From the NCBI RefSeq assembly GCF_001636695.1, contig NZ_LGEL01000008.1, forward strand, positions 62,001 through 126,000: a stretch of 64,000 nucleotides of DNA, written 5' to 3'. This DNA comes from Pedobacter panaciterrae (GTDB lineage Bacteria > Bacteroidota > Bacteroidia > Sphingobacteriales > Sphingobacteriaceae). The position numbers and the translations under genes were made by a program. Position 1 is the first letter of the stretch. Every line of letters begins with the position of its first letter. This document shows, piece after piece, positions 10,191-19,136 of this stretch. Below the pieces are notes generated by a model. The model was not told the DNA's origin and searched no databases. It saw only the letters and a list, made by a program, of their open reading frames with translations.

Positions 10191-11993
10191 ATGATCAAAA
10201 AAGTCCGAAAGAGTTATAGTACGCTTAAATGGGTTTCTGGGATTATGCTTTTCTTTATTTTATTGGCGGTTGCTGCATCCAGACACCTTAGTGTCAGATT
10301 TCAACCAATAATTAAAGCACAAGTCAGAGACCTTGTTTTAAATGCTACGGACAGTTTGTATAGCATAGAATTTTCTGATGTTAGCACTAATTTTATCACA
10401 GGTAGAGCATCATTGTCCGACGTTAAGATTACTCCTGATACTAATATTCTTAAAAAAATGGTTGGGCGTAAACACGCTCCAAATAACATTTATTACATAC
10501 AGTTAAAGGAGCTTGCCATAAAGAACTTTCATCCCTTTAATCTGCTGCGATATAAGAAGGTAAAAATTGACCTCTTGTTGTTTGATAAGCCTGATATTGT
10601 AATGGTAAATAAACAGCTGGCATTTAACGAGCTTAAGAAGCCATTTTCTGATAAATCGCCATACGATTACATTTCTAAATTTGTAAAAGAGCTTAAGGTA
10701 AAAACCATCGACCTTAAAAATATTAGCTTCAAATACATTAATAAAAATGCAGCCACCCCTGAAATTGACTCTATTAAGAATCTAAATGTTACGTTAAAAA
10801 ACTGGTTGATTGATAAAAACTCGGTAAGGGATACCAGCAGGTTTTATTTGCTTAAAGATGTAGTTATCAATTTAAACAATTACACTTTTGCAACGCCTGA
10901 TAGTTTGTATCATATCAATCTTAACCAGTTGGATTTTAAAGCATCGTCAGGTAAACTCAATATAAAGAGTTTTAGTGTTGTTCCACGCTATGATGAAATG
11001 ACTTTTGGAAAGACTGTGGGGTTTTCAAAAGACAGGTTTGATATTCAAATGAGCAATATTAGTTTAGAAGGCATTAACCTCCCTTTGTATGTTCGTAAAC
11101 AAGAGCTTTACGCTACAGAGATGAATGTAGACAATGGTTCTATATCTGTTTTTAATAATAACGAACTCCCTAAAAAAACTGAAATTAAAATTGGGAAGTA
11201 TCCACATCAATTACTGCAAAAAATTACGGGCTTGCTTACAATCAGGCAACTTAATTTAAGTAATATAGATTTATCCTATGCAGAGTTTGACAAGGGTAGT
11301 AAGCAAAAAGGTAGAATCACTTTTGAAAAAACATCTGGCAGTATTACCAATATAACCAACTCTGAGCTTATCAAAGGCGAGAATCCTTTTATGTTTGCAA
11401 ATTTAACCAGCTATATGATGGGGCAGGGCAAATTAAATGTGAATTTCAAATTTAACCTTACTGCAAATGATGGTGCTTTTTCTTATTCCGGTACTTTAGG
11501 TGAGATGGACGGACGGGTACTAAACAGAATTACCAGACCCCTGGGCATGGTTGAAGTTAAAAGTGGGCATGTAAAGAAACTTGAATTTAATATCGATGCC
11601 AATGAAAACCTTGCAAAAGGTAAAGTCAAATTTGCCTTTAACGACCTATCCGTTGCACTGCTTAAAAAAGAAGAAGGGCGTGATCATTTAGTTAAACAAG
11701 GGCTAATGTCTTTTTTGGCAAATGCAATGATCATTAATTCGGATAATCCTAAGACCGATGGTGTACTTATAGCTGCACCAATAAAATACGAAAGAGAGAA
11801 AACAGCATCCTTTTTTAATTTTATCTGGAAAACGCTTTTTCAGGGTATAAAATATAGCGTTGGCGTAACCCCTGAAAAGGAAAAAAAGATACGGGAACAA
11901 ATCGCAAAATTCGAAAAGATAAAAGCCGACAGGGAAAAGCGCCGGCTTATCAGACAAAAAAGAAAAGCTACTCGCGATAGGAGTAGCTTATAA
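10191..11993 (+). CDS. AsmA-like inner-membrane-anchored envelope protein (paralogue 2)
   Basis: This 600-residue protein has the same plan as its upstream neighbour: basic start, one transmembrane helix (about 15-32), long beta-rich periplasmic region, and basic tail (REQIAKFEKIKADREKRR). Matching blocks run along the whole length, for example VDFKDIHLNLITGSA versus IEFSDVSTNFITGRA, and GLVEIESGQMQ versus GMVEVKSGHVK. The pair therefore arose by tandem duplication and has diverged strongly. An AsmA/DUF748-like role in lipid traffic is an inference. The last codons overlap a hairpin (11966-11988) that looks like the terminator of the convergent phytase gene. Confidence 0.8.
   Translation: MIKKVRKSYSTLKWVSGIMLFFILLAVAASRHLSVRFQPIIKAQVRDLVLNATDSLYSIEFSDVSTNFITGRASLSDVKITPDTNILKKMVGRKHAPNNIYYIQLKELAIKNFHPFNLLRYKKVKIDLLLFDKPDIVMVNKQLAFNELKKPFSDKSPYDYISKFVKELKVKTIDLKNISFKYINKNAATPEIDSIKNLNVTLKNWLIDKNSVRDTSRFYLLKDVVINLNNYTFATPDSLYHINLNQLDFKASSGKLNIKSFSVVPRYDEMTFGKTVGFSKDRFDIQMSNISLEGINLPLYVRKQELYATEMNVDNGSISVFNNNELPKKTEIKIGKYPHQLLQKITGLLTIRQLNLSNIDLSYAEFDKGSKQKGRITFEKTSGSITNITNSELIKGENPFMFANLTSYMMGQGKLNVNFKFNLTANDGAFSYSGTLGEMDGRVLNRITRPLGMVEVKSGHVKKLEFNIDANENLAKGKVKFAFNDLSVALLKKEEGRDHLVKQGLMSFLANAMIINSDNPKTDGVLIAAPIKYEREKTASFFNFIWKTLFQGIKYSVGVTPEKEKKIREQIAKFEKIKADREKRRLIRQKRKATRDRSSL
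11966..11988 (-). terminator. Terminator of the phytase transcript, nested in the end of the convergent gene
   Basis: The stem AGCTACTC / GAGTAGCT has a 7-nt loop. On the minus strand it is followed by TTTTCTTTTTTG, a good U-rich tail. It lies inside the last codons of the plus-strand AsmA-like gene, whose stop is at 11991-11993. On the plus strand the tail is only TATAATT, so it works best for the minus-strand operon. Confidence 0.7.
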
Positions 11994-12003
11994 TTCGTTA
12001 GCT

Positions 12004-13068
12004 TTAGTTTACTTTTAATAATTTACCTGCCAGGTCTTCCCATCTGTAATATTGAAATGTTTTGTTGTCGCTCATCGCTACAAAAAGGCCATGTTTAAAA
12101 TCATCGTTAAGTGGTTTTGAGTAGATGTCAGAGCCATCACTTTGGTTGGTCGAAACTTTAATATTGGTAATCAGTGGATGATCATTTGCATCTTTACTAC
12201 CTTCTCTGCTGTAAACTTTAAACTGGTTTGCACTTTGATCTGATACCAGAATGTAGCCAGTGGTGTCTGTTGTTTTATAGATACTGATGCCCTCGTGGTC
12301 TTCTGTAAAACCTTCCCTGGCAAATAAGGCAAGCTCCTCATTACCTTTCGCTGGGTCAGCATAGTATTTGCGAACGCCAAATTGTTCATCTGAGTAGTAG
12401 ATGTATCCAAGCTCATTGTCTACAGCAATTGCCTCGATCTCTTTTTTACCACTGTACTTTCCGAATTTTCGTTTTAAGGTAGCCTTCAGTTTTCCTGAAC
12501 CACTATCTTCCAGTAAATATTGCCATAAATACGATCCATCCTGTGGTCCTGTTTTTCTGCCTGTAACTGCATAGATTTGTCCTTCAGGGCTAGTGTATAA
12601 TGCAATACCCATCAGGTCACGATACATCTCTCCTGATTCACCTTCAAATACAGGTATTCCACCATTGTCAATCGGTGTCATGTCTGGTAAAGAAAATATA
12701 CGCAGTTTATGGGTCATTCTCTCTGTAGTTACAGCAATATCAATCTTTTTACCACCTAGCATCAAACCGTATGCAACGTCAACATTGTTGGGTCTTTTTA
12801 GTCCCTTTACAGTTTTGTCTTTAATGATTTTTCCTTTCAGGTCAAAAACATATAGTCCGCCATTCTCGTCTTTATCTGTACCAATTACTAAAGATTTGGC
12901 CGGATCTTCAGGGTTAACCCATATTGCCGGATCATCAGAGTCAAATTGTACAGGTTCTGTAACGTGTAAGGGTTTTACAGCCAGGGTTTTATCCGTTTTT
13001 TTTGGACTGCAGGCAATGCTCAATGACATCAGTAATGCCGAAAATATAATTAGGTTTGATTTATTCAT
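12004..13068 (-). CDS. Beta-propeller phytase (3-phytase) lipoprotein
   Basis: This 354-residue protein starts with a lipoprotein signal peptide (SLSIAC, Cys about residue 20). The mature protein shows beta-propeller phytase features: FDSDDPAIWVNPEDPAKS, IGTDKDENGGLYVFDLKGK, then RPNNVDVAYG, KKEIEAIAVDNELGYIYYSDE and REGFTEDHEGISIY. These acidic blocks bind calcium and phosphate in the family, which cleaves phosphate from phytate. Surface lipidation would place it on the envelope. It is the last gene of a minus-strand group with a TonB receptor and a beta-helix lipoprotein, consistent with phytate breakdown and uptake. Confidence 0.93.
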   Translation of the reverse strand: MNKSNLIIFSALLMSLSIACSPKKTDKTLAVKPLHVTEPVQFDSDDPAIWVNPEDPAKSLVIGTDKDENGGLYVFDLKGKIIKDKTVKGLKRPNNVDVAYGLMLGGKKIDIAVTTERMTHKLRIFSLPDMTPIDNGGIPVFEGESGEMYRDLMGIALYTSPEGQIYAVTGRKTGPQDGSYLWQYLLEDSGSGKLKATLKRKFGKYSGKKEIEAIAVDNELGYIYYSDEQFGVRKYYADPAKGNEELALFAREGFTEDHEGISIYKTTDTTGYILVSDQSANQFKVYSREGSKDANDHPLITNIKVSTNQSDGSDIYSKPLNDDFKHGLFVAMSDNKTFQYYRWEDLAGKLLKVN

Positions 13069-13106
13069 TTCTTATTCTTTATAGTAACTTTTACTTTTTA
13101 ACTAAA

Positions 13107-14360
13107 TTAGTTTGTGCCGAATGCACCAATGTAATTAGATGGTTCCGGTGATTTATAGATGGTTCCATTTAAGACTAGTCCTGATGCATAATGTCTGGTA
13201 AAACTTGTTGTACCTTTTCCAAGAGCAGGAGAGCCTGACGTTAAATGAAAGTCCCAGGTAGTATTAAAAGTCGAATTGTCAACTGAAGTATTTAGCGGAT
13301 AGTTTAAGAACATCGGGTCATTACTGCCGGCTGTTTTGCCAATGATATCATTAGCACCTGCAATGATCTCATTTGTAGGCTGAAACTGATCAACAGTAGT
13401 CTGATTAAATCCGTAATAGTAATTGTTCCCAAATACAGACCTCGCATCTTCTGGTTTTTTTGTATCCCTCTTAATTCCAAAACGTGTGTTTGCAAACATA
13501 TTATTATAGATGCTTACACGCACTGTAGCCTCAACCCAGATCGATCCTCCCTTTGCAGTCGGACGTCTCCACCCTGTATTCACCATCGTATTGTTATAAA
13601 CAACAATGTAAGCCTGGGGTGTACGATCACCACTGTTTGATAATTTTAGCGCATTGGTATTTGTACTGTAAACTAAATTATAGGCAACATCAGCCAGACA
13701 GCCTGATTTTAAATTGATGGCCTCACCACCGGTGACTCCTGTAGTGTAAAAGGAATTGTTTGCAAAAATGACTTTACCGCCATCAATATAAGTACAGTCT
13801 TCCTGCAGGTTTCTGAAAATGCTGTTGGTTACCACTAGTTTGCCGTTTACATTAGAAAACCAAAGTGCTGGTAAATTTTCACCTGCTACGGCCTTGTACA
13901 AATGTTGTTTTACAGATGTTGAAGCGTCGGAAGTTGTTGCTCCCGCATATTCAATTATGGTATGGTCAAGCAATAATTCTTCGCAGCTTGGCGCAGCCAG
14001 AATGCCTCCCCATAGCTTGCCAAACTTTTTTGCTTCGGTTCTGAACTCTTCCGCAACTGTAAATTTTATAGGAAAATCGGCCGTTCCCTGTGCGTATAGA
14101 TTCCCTTTTACAATAATCTCTGGTTTTGCAATAGTATCCATTATGATGGTAACACCCTCTTCAATGGTTAAAGATTTGCCTTCTGGAATAATAATGTCGC
14201 CTTTAATGAATTGTGTACTTCCTTTTAGCCAGATTCCTGAAACCTCTCCGGTAACTGTTCCGTTTCCTGTATCAGGGTCGACATCAATATTGGCCTTCTT
14301 GCATCCTGTAAAGATTGCAGTTATAATGGCCAGGTAGATAAATAGATGTTTTACTTTCAT
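13107..14360 (-). CDS. Right-handed beta-helix repeat lipoprotein
   Basis: This 417-residue lipoprotein has a lipobox at about residue 20 (AIFTGCKKA). After a short acidic linker, repeats typical of parallel beta-helices follow, such as LTIEEGVTIIMD, EIIVKGNLYAQGT, LLLDHTIIEYAGA, GKLVVTNSIFRNL and VSIYNNMFANT. No catalytic residues can be assigned. It lies between the TonB receptor (28 nt) and the phytase (38 nt) on the same strand. It may be a surface binding or polysaccharide-active partner of the receptor; that is inferred from position only. Confidence 0.85.
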   Translation of the reverse strand: MKVKHLFIYLAIITAIFTGCKKANIDVDPDTGNGTVTGEVSGIWLKGSTQFIKGDIIIPEGKSLTIEEGVTIIMDTIAKPEIIVKGNLYAQGTADFPIKFTVAEEFRTEAKKFGKLWGGILAAPSCEELLLDHTIIEYAGATTSDASTSVKQHLYKAVAGENLPALWFSNVNGKLVVTNSIFRNLQEDCTYIDGGKVIFANNSFYTTGVTGGEAINLKSGCLADVAYNLVYSTNTNALKLSNSGDRTPQAYIVVYNNTMVNTGWRRPTAKGGSIWVEATVRVSIYNNMFANTRFGIKRDTKKPEDARSVFGNNYYYGFNQTTVDQFQPTNEIIAGANDIIGKTAGSNDPMFLNYPLNTSVDNSTFNTTWDFHLTSGSPALGKGTTSFTRHYASGLVLNGTIYKSPEPSNYIGAFGTN

Positions 14361-14388
14361 TTTTTCTTTTTATAATGAATAGATTGAT

Positions 14389-17154
14389 TTATAATTTATA
14401 GCGCAAGCCCAACAAATATGTTTGCTCATAATAGTCATTGCGAATCAGTGTTTTTCCGTCAAACTGATTCCCTGTATCTGCATTTGCAGGGTTGATACCC
14501 TTTATAAATAATTTCGAAGGTGTATTTAACAGGTTGCCTGCTTTTATGAATATGCTAAGGTTTTTCCTGAATTTTTTCTCAGCTGATGCGTCCATTTGGA
14601 TAAAGCCTTTTTGCCAAAGGTCATTATCAAGGAACTGTGATACCGTATTGATCCTTGGGCCTGTATAGGAACCTGAAACCTGGGCATCCCATCCATTTTT
14701 AGTGTTTTTATAGATAAGGGAAAGATTACCGATATGCTCGGATTGTCCGTAAAGCGGGCGCGATTGCATTACGCTGATTTTTTTAGAATCATTAGTTTCA
14801 GGATCTATAGTCAATAAATCCTTTGGTGTTGTAATTCTGGAATGGGTGTAGGTATAGTTTGCTTTTACTCCAAACTGATTTATAAATTTAATGTAGTCAA
14901 TCTCCAAACCGTAATTTCTGGCCGTTCCGAAATTACCTGGTAAATAATAGGTGTCCTGAGGACGTATAGGATCTGCCTGAAAGCTATATTCTATTGGATT
15001 TTTAATGGCTTTATAGAACGCTCCAACCATTAATTGATCGCTACTGTTAGGAAATAACTCATATCGAAGATCATAGTTATCTGCTATCGCACGCTTAAGG
15101 TCCGGATCTCCTTTTTCTTTGTAATCATCCTGAACCACACCTCCTGGAATAAGTTCATAGAACCCCGGGCGGTTTAACGAGCGGAAGTACGACGCCCTTA
15201 ACTGCTGCTTCCCGCCCAGCTTATATTTTACATTTAGTGATGGGAGAAAATCAGTATATACCTGATTACCCTTAGGACGAAGCTCACCTGCAGGGAACAA
15301 CATTGTATAACCCTGATTTGTATGTTCAATGCGTAATCCTCCAACTACTTCAACATCATCCTTGCTGATGTTAAACATTCCGTAACCTGCCGCTAGTTTT
15401 TCTGAGGCATCATAAGTAAGTGGATTGTTTACAGCTCCACCAGGAGTTTGCACCGTCCAGTCTATCTCAGTATAATTATTAAAATCAATACCATATTTAG
15501 CTGCGGTATTTACAGGCGTTAAAGTATAGTTGTTAAAGAAACTGCTGCGCTGTTTATCGCGGTATAACCCTCCGGCAGAAAATTCCACCTTTAGTCCCCC
15601 AACTGGCACTTTATAGCTAATGTCAAGATATCCTGCTTTATCTTCGTCCGTATTACGTTCCCAACGATGTGTTGTGCCGTTTGTTTTTGCAACGGTACGA
15701 CTGTCAATAAAGTTTTCACGTTTTCCGCTTAAGGTAATCGTAGTATTGTCTGGCACTTCATTTTTGGCAGATGAGTAAACGGCCGACCAGGATACCTTTA
15801 ACTTATCCGGAATAATCTGGTGCTCTCCATGAAGTGTACTGTTGTAGATCTGCTGTTCTGTTACCCTTGATCGTGTAGCATACTCCAGCTGTGCTTTTCC
15901 GTTAAGAGGTTCATATCCGGTAGAAAAATCTGTAGATTTTTCATCTCTCACCTGAATGCTGTTCAGATCCACATAAGCATTATAAAGACTTAGTTTATTA
16001 TTTTCATTGAATACATAATCCAGTTTCCCATGAAAGCCGTAACGTTTCTGCTGTTCTGAATACTGGCGCTCGTTCATGCTGGTAATTGTTGCAAATTTGT
16101 TTGAGGCATTAGCTGCTGATGATCGATAGAAGGTACCATTGCTACCACGATAAGTGTTCTGGTAACTTCCTGCAATAATTACCCCAAGTTTATTGTCAAG
16201 AAAACGTTGCCCTATAGATATACCGCCTACAACGTTAGGAGCGGGGTGGGTCGATTTATAATCTGCTGTTCCTTTTGGAAAATCTCCTTGAGTAGCTTTG
16301 TAGTCTTTCCCGTTAATCTCATATGGTGATTTACGATGAATTGAGGATGCATCAAAAGTAGTGAAATCACGATCTATAAATAGCTGACTATAGCCACCAG
16401 CAAGATTTGCATTGATCTGTAGTTTTTGTGGCGCATCTTTCATCACCATATTTACCACACCTCCTATAGCATCTCCTTCAAGGTTTGGAGTTAGGGTTTT
16501 ATAAACTTCCAGTCTATCCAGAAGTTCCGAAGGGAAGATGTCCAGAGGAACATAACGGTATTTGTTATCCGGACTTGGTATCTTTATTCCATTAACAAGA
16601 GTGTAATTGTATCTTTTATCCATTCCTCTAAGAATAGCATATTGTCCATCACCACTATTGCTCCTTTCTACTGATACCCCCGATACACGTTGAATAACAT
16701 TAGCCACTGTTAGATCCGGAGAAATCTCCATTGCTTTACCAGATACAACATTAACCAGCTGTGCGGATTTCTGCTCAATGCGTCTTGCGGTTTTTTCTGC
16801 TGAGCCATCATTTTTTGCTGAAATAACTACTTCGCTTAACTCTTTGTCGCTCGCTTCTGAAAGATATATCCTGATCGTTGGGTTATCCTCTTTAAGTATT
16901 GTAATCTGTTTAGATAAGAGTTTATACATAACGTAGGATACTTTTAATGTAAAGTTTCCTGCAGGCGGATGCTTGATCTCAAAAGAGCCATCTAATCCTG
17001 TTAACACTGTCTTGTCAGTATTTTCCAGATGTACTGATACACCTACTAAAGCTTCGCCCGTTTTCTGATCAAAAACGTAACCTTTTAAACTGGTTGCACT
17101 GGCCGTAGTAACACCAATTAATAGGCAAAAAAGAACTTGTAAAATTGACTTCAT
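14389..17154 (-). CDS. TonB-dependent outer-membrane receptor with N-terminal CarboxypepD_reg-like domain
   Basis: This 921-residue receptor has a signal peptide (about 1-20, cut near ASA), a carboxypeptidase-regulatory-like domain (about 22-100, LKGYVFDQKTGEALVGVSVH), and a plug (about 125-235, including VANVIQRVSGVSVERSN and GDAIGGVVNMVMKDAP). A long beta-barrel follows, ending YLLGLRYKL. Such receptors import scarce ligands using TonB energy. No SusD partner lies next to it. The downstream beta-helix lipoprotein and beta-propeller phytase suggest that a phytate-derived or other phosphate compound is the ligand, but this is not shown directly. Confidence 0.93.
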   Translation of the reverse strand: MKSILQVLFCLLIGVTTASATSLKGYVFDQKTGEALVGVSVHLENTDKTVLTGLDGSFEIKHPPAGNFTLKVSYVMYKLLSKQITILKEDNPTIRIYLSEASDKELSEVVISAKNDGSAEKTARRIEQKSAQLVNVVSGKAMEISPDLTVANVIQRVSGVSVERSNSGDGQYAILRGMDKRYNYTLVNGIKIPSPDNKYRYVPLDIFPSELLDRLEVYKTLTPNLEGDAIGGVVNMVMKDAPQKLQINANLAGGYSQLFIDRDFTTFDASSIHRKSPYEINGKDYKATQGDFPKGTADYKSTHPAPNVVGGISIGQRFLDNKLGVIIAGSYQNTYRGSNGTFYRSSAANASNKFATITSMNERQYSEQQKRYGFHGKLDYVFNENNKLSLYNAYVDLNSIQVRDEKSTDFSTGYEPLNGKAQLEYATRSRVTEQQIYNSTLHGEHQIIPDKLKVSWSAVYSSAKNEVPDNTTITLSGKRENFIDSRTVAKTNGTTHRWERNTDEDKAGYLDISYKVPVGGLKVEFSAGGLYRDKQRSSFFNNYTLTPVNTAAKYGIDFNNYTEIDWTVQTPGGAVNNPLTYDASEKLAAGYGMFNISKDDVEVVGGLRIEHTNQGYTMLFPAGELRPKGNQVYTDFLPSLNVKYKLGGKQQLRASYFRSLNRPGFYELIPGGVVQDDYKEKGDPDLKRAIADNYDLRYELFPNSSDQLMVGAFYKAIKNPIEYSFQADPIRPQDTYYLPGNFGTARNYGLEIDYIKFINQFGVKANYTYTHSRITTPKDLLTIDPETNDSKKISVMQSRPLYGQSEHIGNLSLIYKNTKNGWDAQVSGSYTGPRINTVSQFLDNDLWQKGFIQMDASAEKKFRKNLSIFIKAGNLLNTPSKLFIKGINPANADTGNQFDGKTLIRNDYYEQTYLLGLRYKL

Positions 17155-17251
17155 TTTCCTGAAAATTTGTTTGTAGTAGTTGTGTTTTTTAAACTGTGAG
17201 GCAAATGTGCAAACCAGGTAATGGAGTTTAATATTTGGAGCGTGTACAAAA

Positions 17252-17281
17252 TGTATACAGCGTTACAATTACTGTATACAG
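17252..17281. promoter_or_regulatory. Direct repeat TGTATACAG x2, 21 bp apart, upstream of TonB receptor
   Basis: TGTATACAG occurs at 17252-17260 and again at 17273-17281, a 21-bp period (two helical turns). The core GTATAC is itself palindromic. Weaker relatives flank it (TGTACA at 17243-17248, GGATACAC near 17284). The site lies about 100 nt upstream of the TonB-receptor start, in the gap next to the regulator gene, so it is a candidate operator. Confidence 0.45.
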
Positions 17282-17413
17282 AACGGATACACCGTGAACA
17301 TAATTTATTTAAAATGTTGATTGTTAGTGTTTTATTTGTAACTAAAATCGCCATTATCATTTAGTTAGCGTTATGTTAACAGTTTGTTAAGCCGTTAGAA
17401 AGTATGAATTTTG

Positions 17414-19006
17414 CTATAGGGTCTGTATAAAAGAACTGAGATTTTCTCCCTGCGGGATGTTCAGTTTTTTGCGTAAGCGGTAACGCGAAACACGCAAACT
17501 ATCCTGGGATATGCCGAAAATAACCGCCATGTCTTTTGAGCTTAAATTCATCTTTATAAGTGCTACCAAACGGATGTCATTTGCTGTTAAATCTTCACTG
17601 TTTTTTTTCAGATTGTCGAAAAAAGTCTGATGAATTTGCTCAAATAAAGAAGAAAATTCTTTCCAATGCCTATCGTGATTAATGTTTTGATTTATTTTCA
17701 GCATAACCTGCTGTAACTGTCTTTTCTGATCTCTTTTTTCATCCTTGATCATGTCGGAGATTTCCTCTTTCAGTTCTTCTAAGAACTGGTTGCTTTGAAT
17801 TACATGAAGTGTATTATTGGTGAGTTCCTTGCTTTTAAGTTCCAGTTCAGCTTTTATTGCATTTTTCTGAATTTCATAAAGCATGTTATTCTGCTCATTA
17901 AGTTTTTGTTCATTTCGGAGTTTCAGTCGCTGCCGGCTAATAATACTGATGCCGAGTAAAATTAGCAACAGGATAATCATAATTACAGCTACAATGATAT
18001 ATTGATTTGCCTTCCTTTCATTTTCAAACCTTACAATTGCATCGTCCTTTTGCTGTATTTCAAATAATGTTTGTAACAGAGCCAATTGTTTATTGTTGTC
18101 GGCCGTATAGATCTTCAGAAAAATATTACGCCCAAGCTCACTGTAATGATAGGCACTGTCATATTTTTTAATTAGGTCAAATGTTTTTGAAAGATCTCTG
18201 TAGGCACTGCTAAGCTGATATTGATCATTCATTATTAAAGCCATATGTTCGGCCTTGCGCGTATAGACCATCGCTTCACTATACCTGCCCGTTTTTCTAT
18301 AAACATCACCGATGTTATTTATAATCTCTATCTGGGCAAGATCATTGGCTGCAATTTCGTTCAACTTTAATGATAATGAATAGTATTTTAATGCAGAGTC
18401 AAGATGGAGCTTATCTTCATAAATACTGGCAAGGTTCTCATAAATCTTTGCTATACCAGTTTGGTCTTTTTCCTTTTTATATGCTGAAAGGGCCAGCTGC
18501 TGGTATTTCATTGCGCTCTCATACTTACTGCTTTTCTCATAAGTTTGCCCAATAAGTCCATAGCATTCTGCTATACCCGAGCCGTTACCTATTTTTATGT
18601 AGATGTTTAGCGCCTCCTGAAATTTAGTTAGCGCTGTTCTATATTGTCTGCTGTAGTAGTATGCACCCCCTATTTTATTCAGGTTCTCTGCCAGGTTAAG
18701 CTGATCGTTATGATTCCTGAATATACGATCAGCCTTGTAAAAGTAATTTACAGCCTGAGAGTAGGCTGCCTGATGATAAAAGATCTCGCCGAAATATTGA
18801 TAATATTTTGCGGCAGAGATCAGGTCATTCTGTTTTAATGCATTATTCAATAAAGCCTTTATTTTAATGAAGGCGGAGTTGGGGTCTTTCTTAATCAGTG
18901 TATCTATATTACTTGTTGAGGCCTGGTTATGTGCGGCACAAACAGGTAACGAAAAGCAAAGCAGAATTAAACTTATTGATATCGTATTTAAAGCAAGTTT
19001 TTTCAC
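17414..19006 (-). CDS. TPR-containing, membrane-anchored regulator with LuxR-type HTH
   Basis: This 530-residue protein has a signal peptide (about 1-24). It carries about six tetratricopeptide repeats (about 60-300; for example KYYQYFGEIFYHQAAYSQAV and NIGDVYRKTGRYSEAMVY), one transmembrane helix (about 334-356), a cytoplasmic coiled coil, and a C-terminal LuxR-type helix-turn-helix (SSKDMAVIFGISQDSLRVSR). This layout is common for Bacteroidota regulators that sense in the periplasm and bind DNA directly. It is encoded immediately upstream of the TonB receptor on the same strand, separated by 259 nt holding a direct repeat. Control of the phytase locus is therefore a reasonable inference. 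Confidence 0.85.
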   Translation of the reverse strand: MKKLALNTISISLILLCFSLPVCAAHNQASTSNIDTLIKKDPNSAFIKIKALLNNALKQNDLISAAKYYQYFGEIFYHQAAYSQAVNYFYKADRIFRNHNDQLNLAENLNKIGGAYYYSRQYRTALTKFQEALNIYIKIGNGSGIAECYGLIGQTYEKSSKYESAMKYQQLALSAYKKEKDQTGIAKIYENLASIYEDKLHLDSALKYYSLSLKLNEIAANDLAQIEIINNIGDVYRKTGRYSEAMVYTRKAEHMALIMNDQYQLSSAYRDLSKTFDLIKKYDSAYHYSELGRNIFLKIYTADNNKQLALLQTLFEIQQKDDAIVRFENERKANQYIIVAVIMIILLLILLGISIISRQRLKLRNEQKLNEQNNMLYEIQKNAIKAELELKSKELTNNTLHVIQSNQFLEELKEEISDMIKDEKRDQKRQLQQVMLKINQNINHDRHWKEFSSLFEQIHQTFFDNLKKNSEDLTANDIRLVALIKMNLSSKDMAVIFGISQDSLRVSRYRLRKKLNIPQGENLSSFIQTL

Positions 19007-19084
19007 CCTTTAAAAGTAAAGCTTGCAGTATTAAGGTAATGTTAAATTAAAGGGATTTGCCCCGTGGATAGTCTTAATCTAATT

Positions 19085-19128
19085 TGTATTCGCACAGAGA
19101 GCCCGTGTGCACGTTCTGTGCAAATACA
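19085..19128. repeat. Interrupted inverted repeat between regulator and peptidase genes
   Basis: TGTATT-C-GCACAGA pairs with TCTGTGC-A-AATACA across a 16-nt loop that itself contains GTGCAC. It sits 9 nt past the end of the peptidase gene on the minus strand. No U run follows, so a terminator role is possible but not convincing. Confidence 0.4.
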
Positions 19129-19136
19129 TTTATGCG

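Noticed and set aside
19085-19128. Intrinsic terminator for the DPP-IV gene
   Set aside because: The inverted repeat is clear but no U tract follows on either strand, so I list it only as a repeat.
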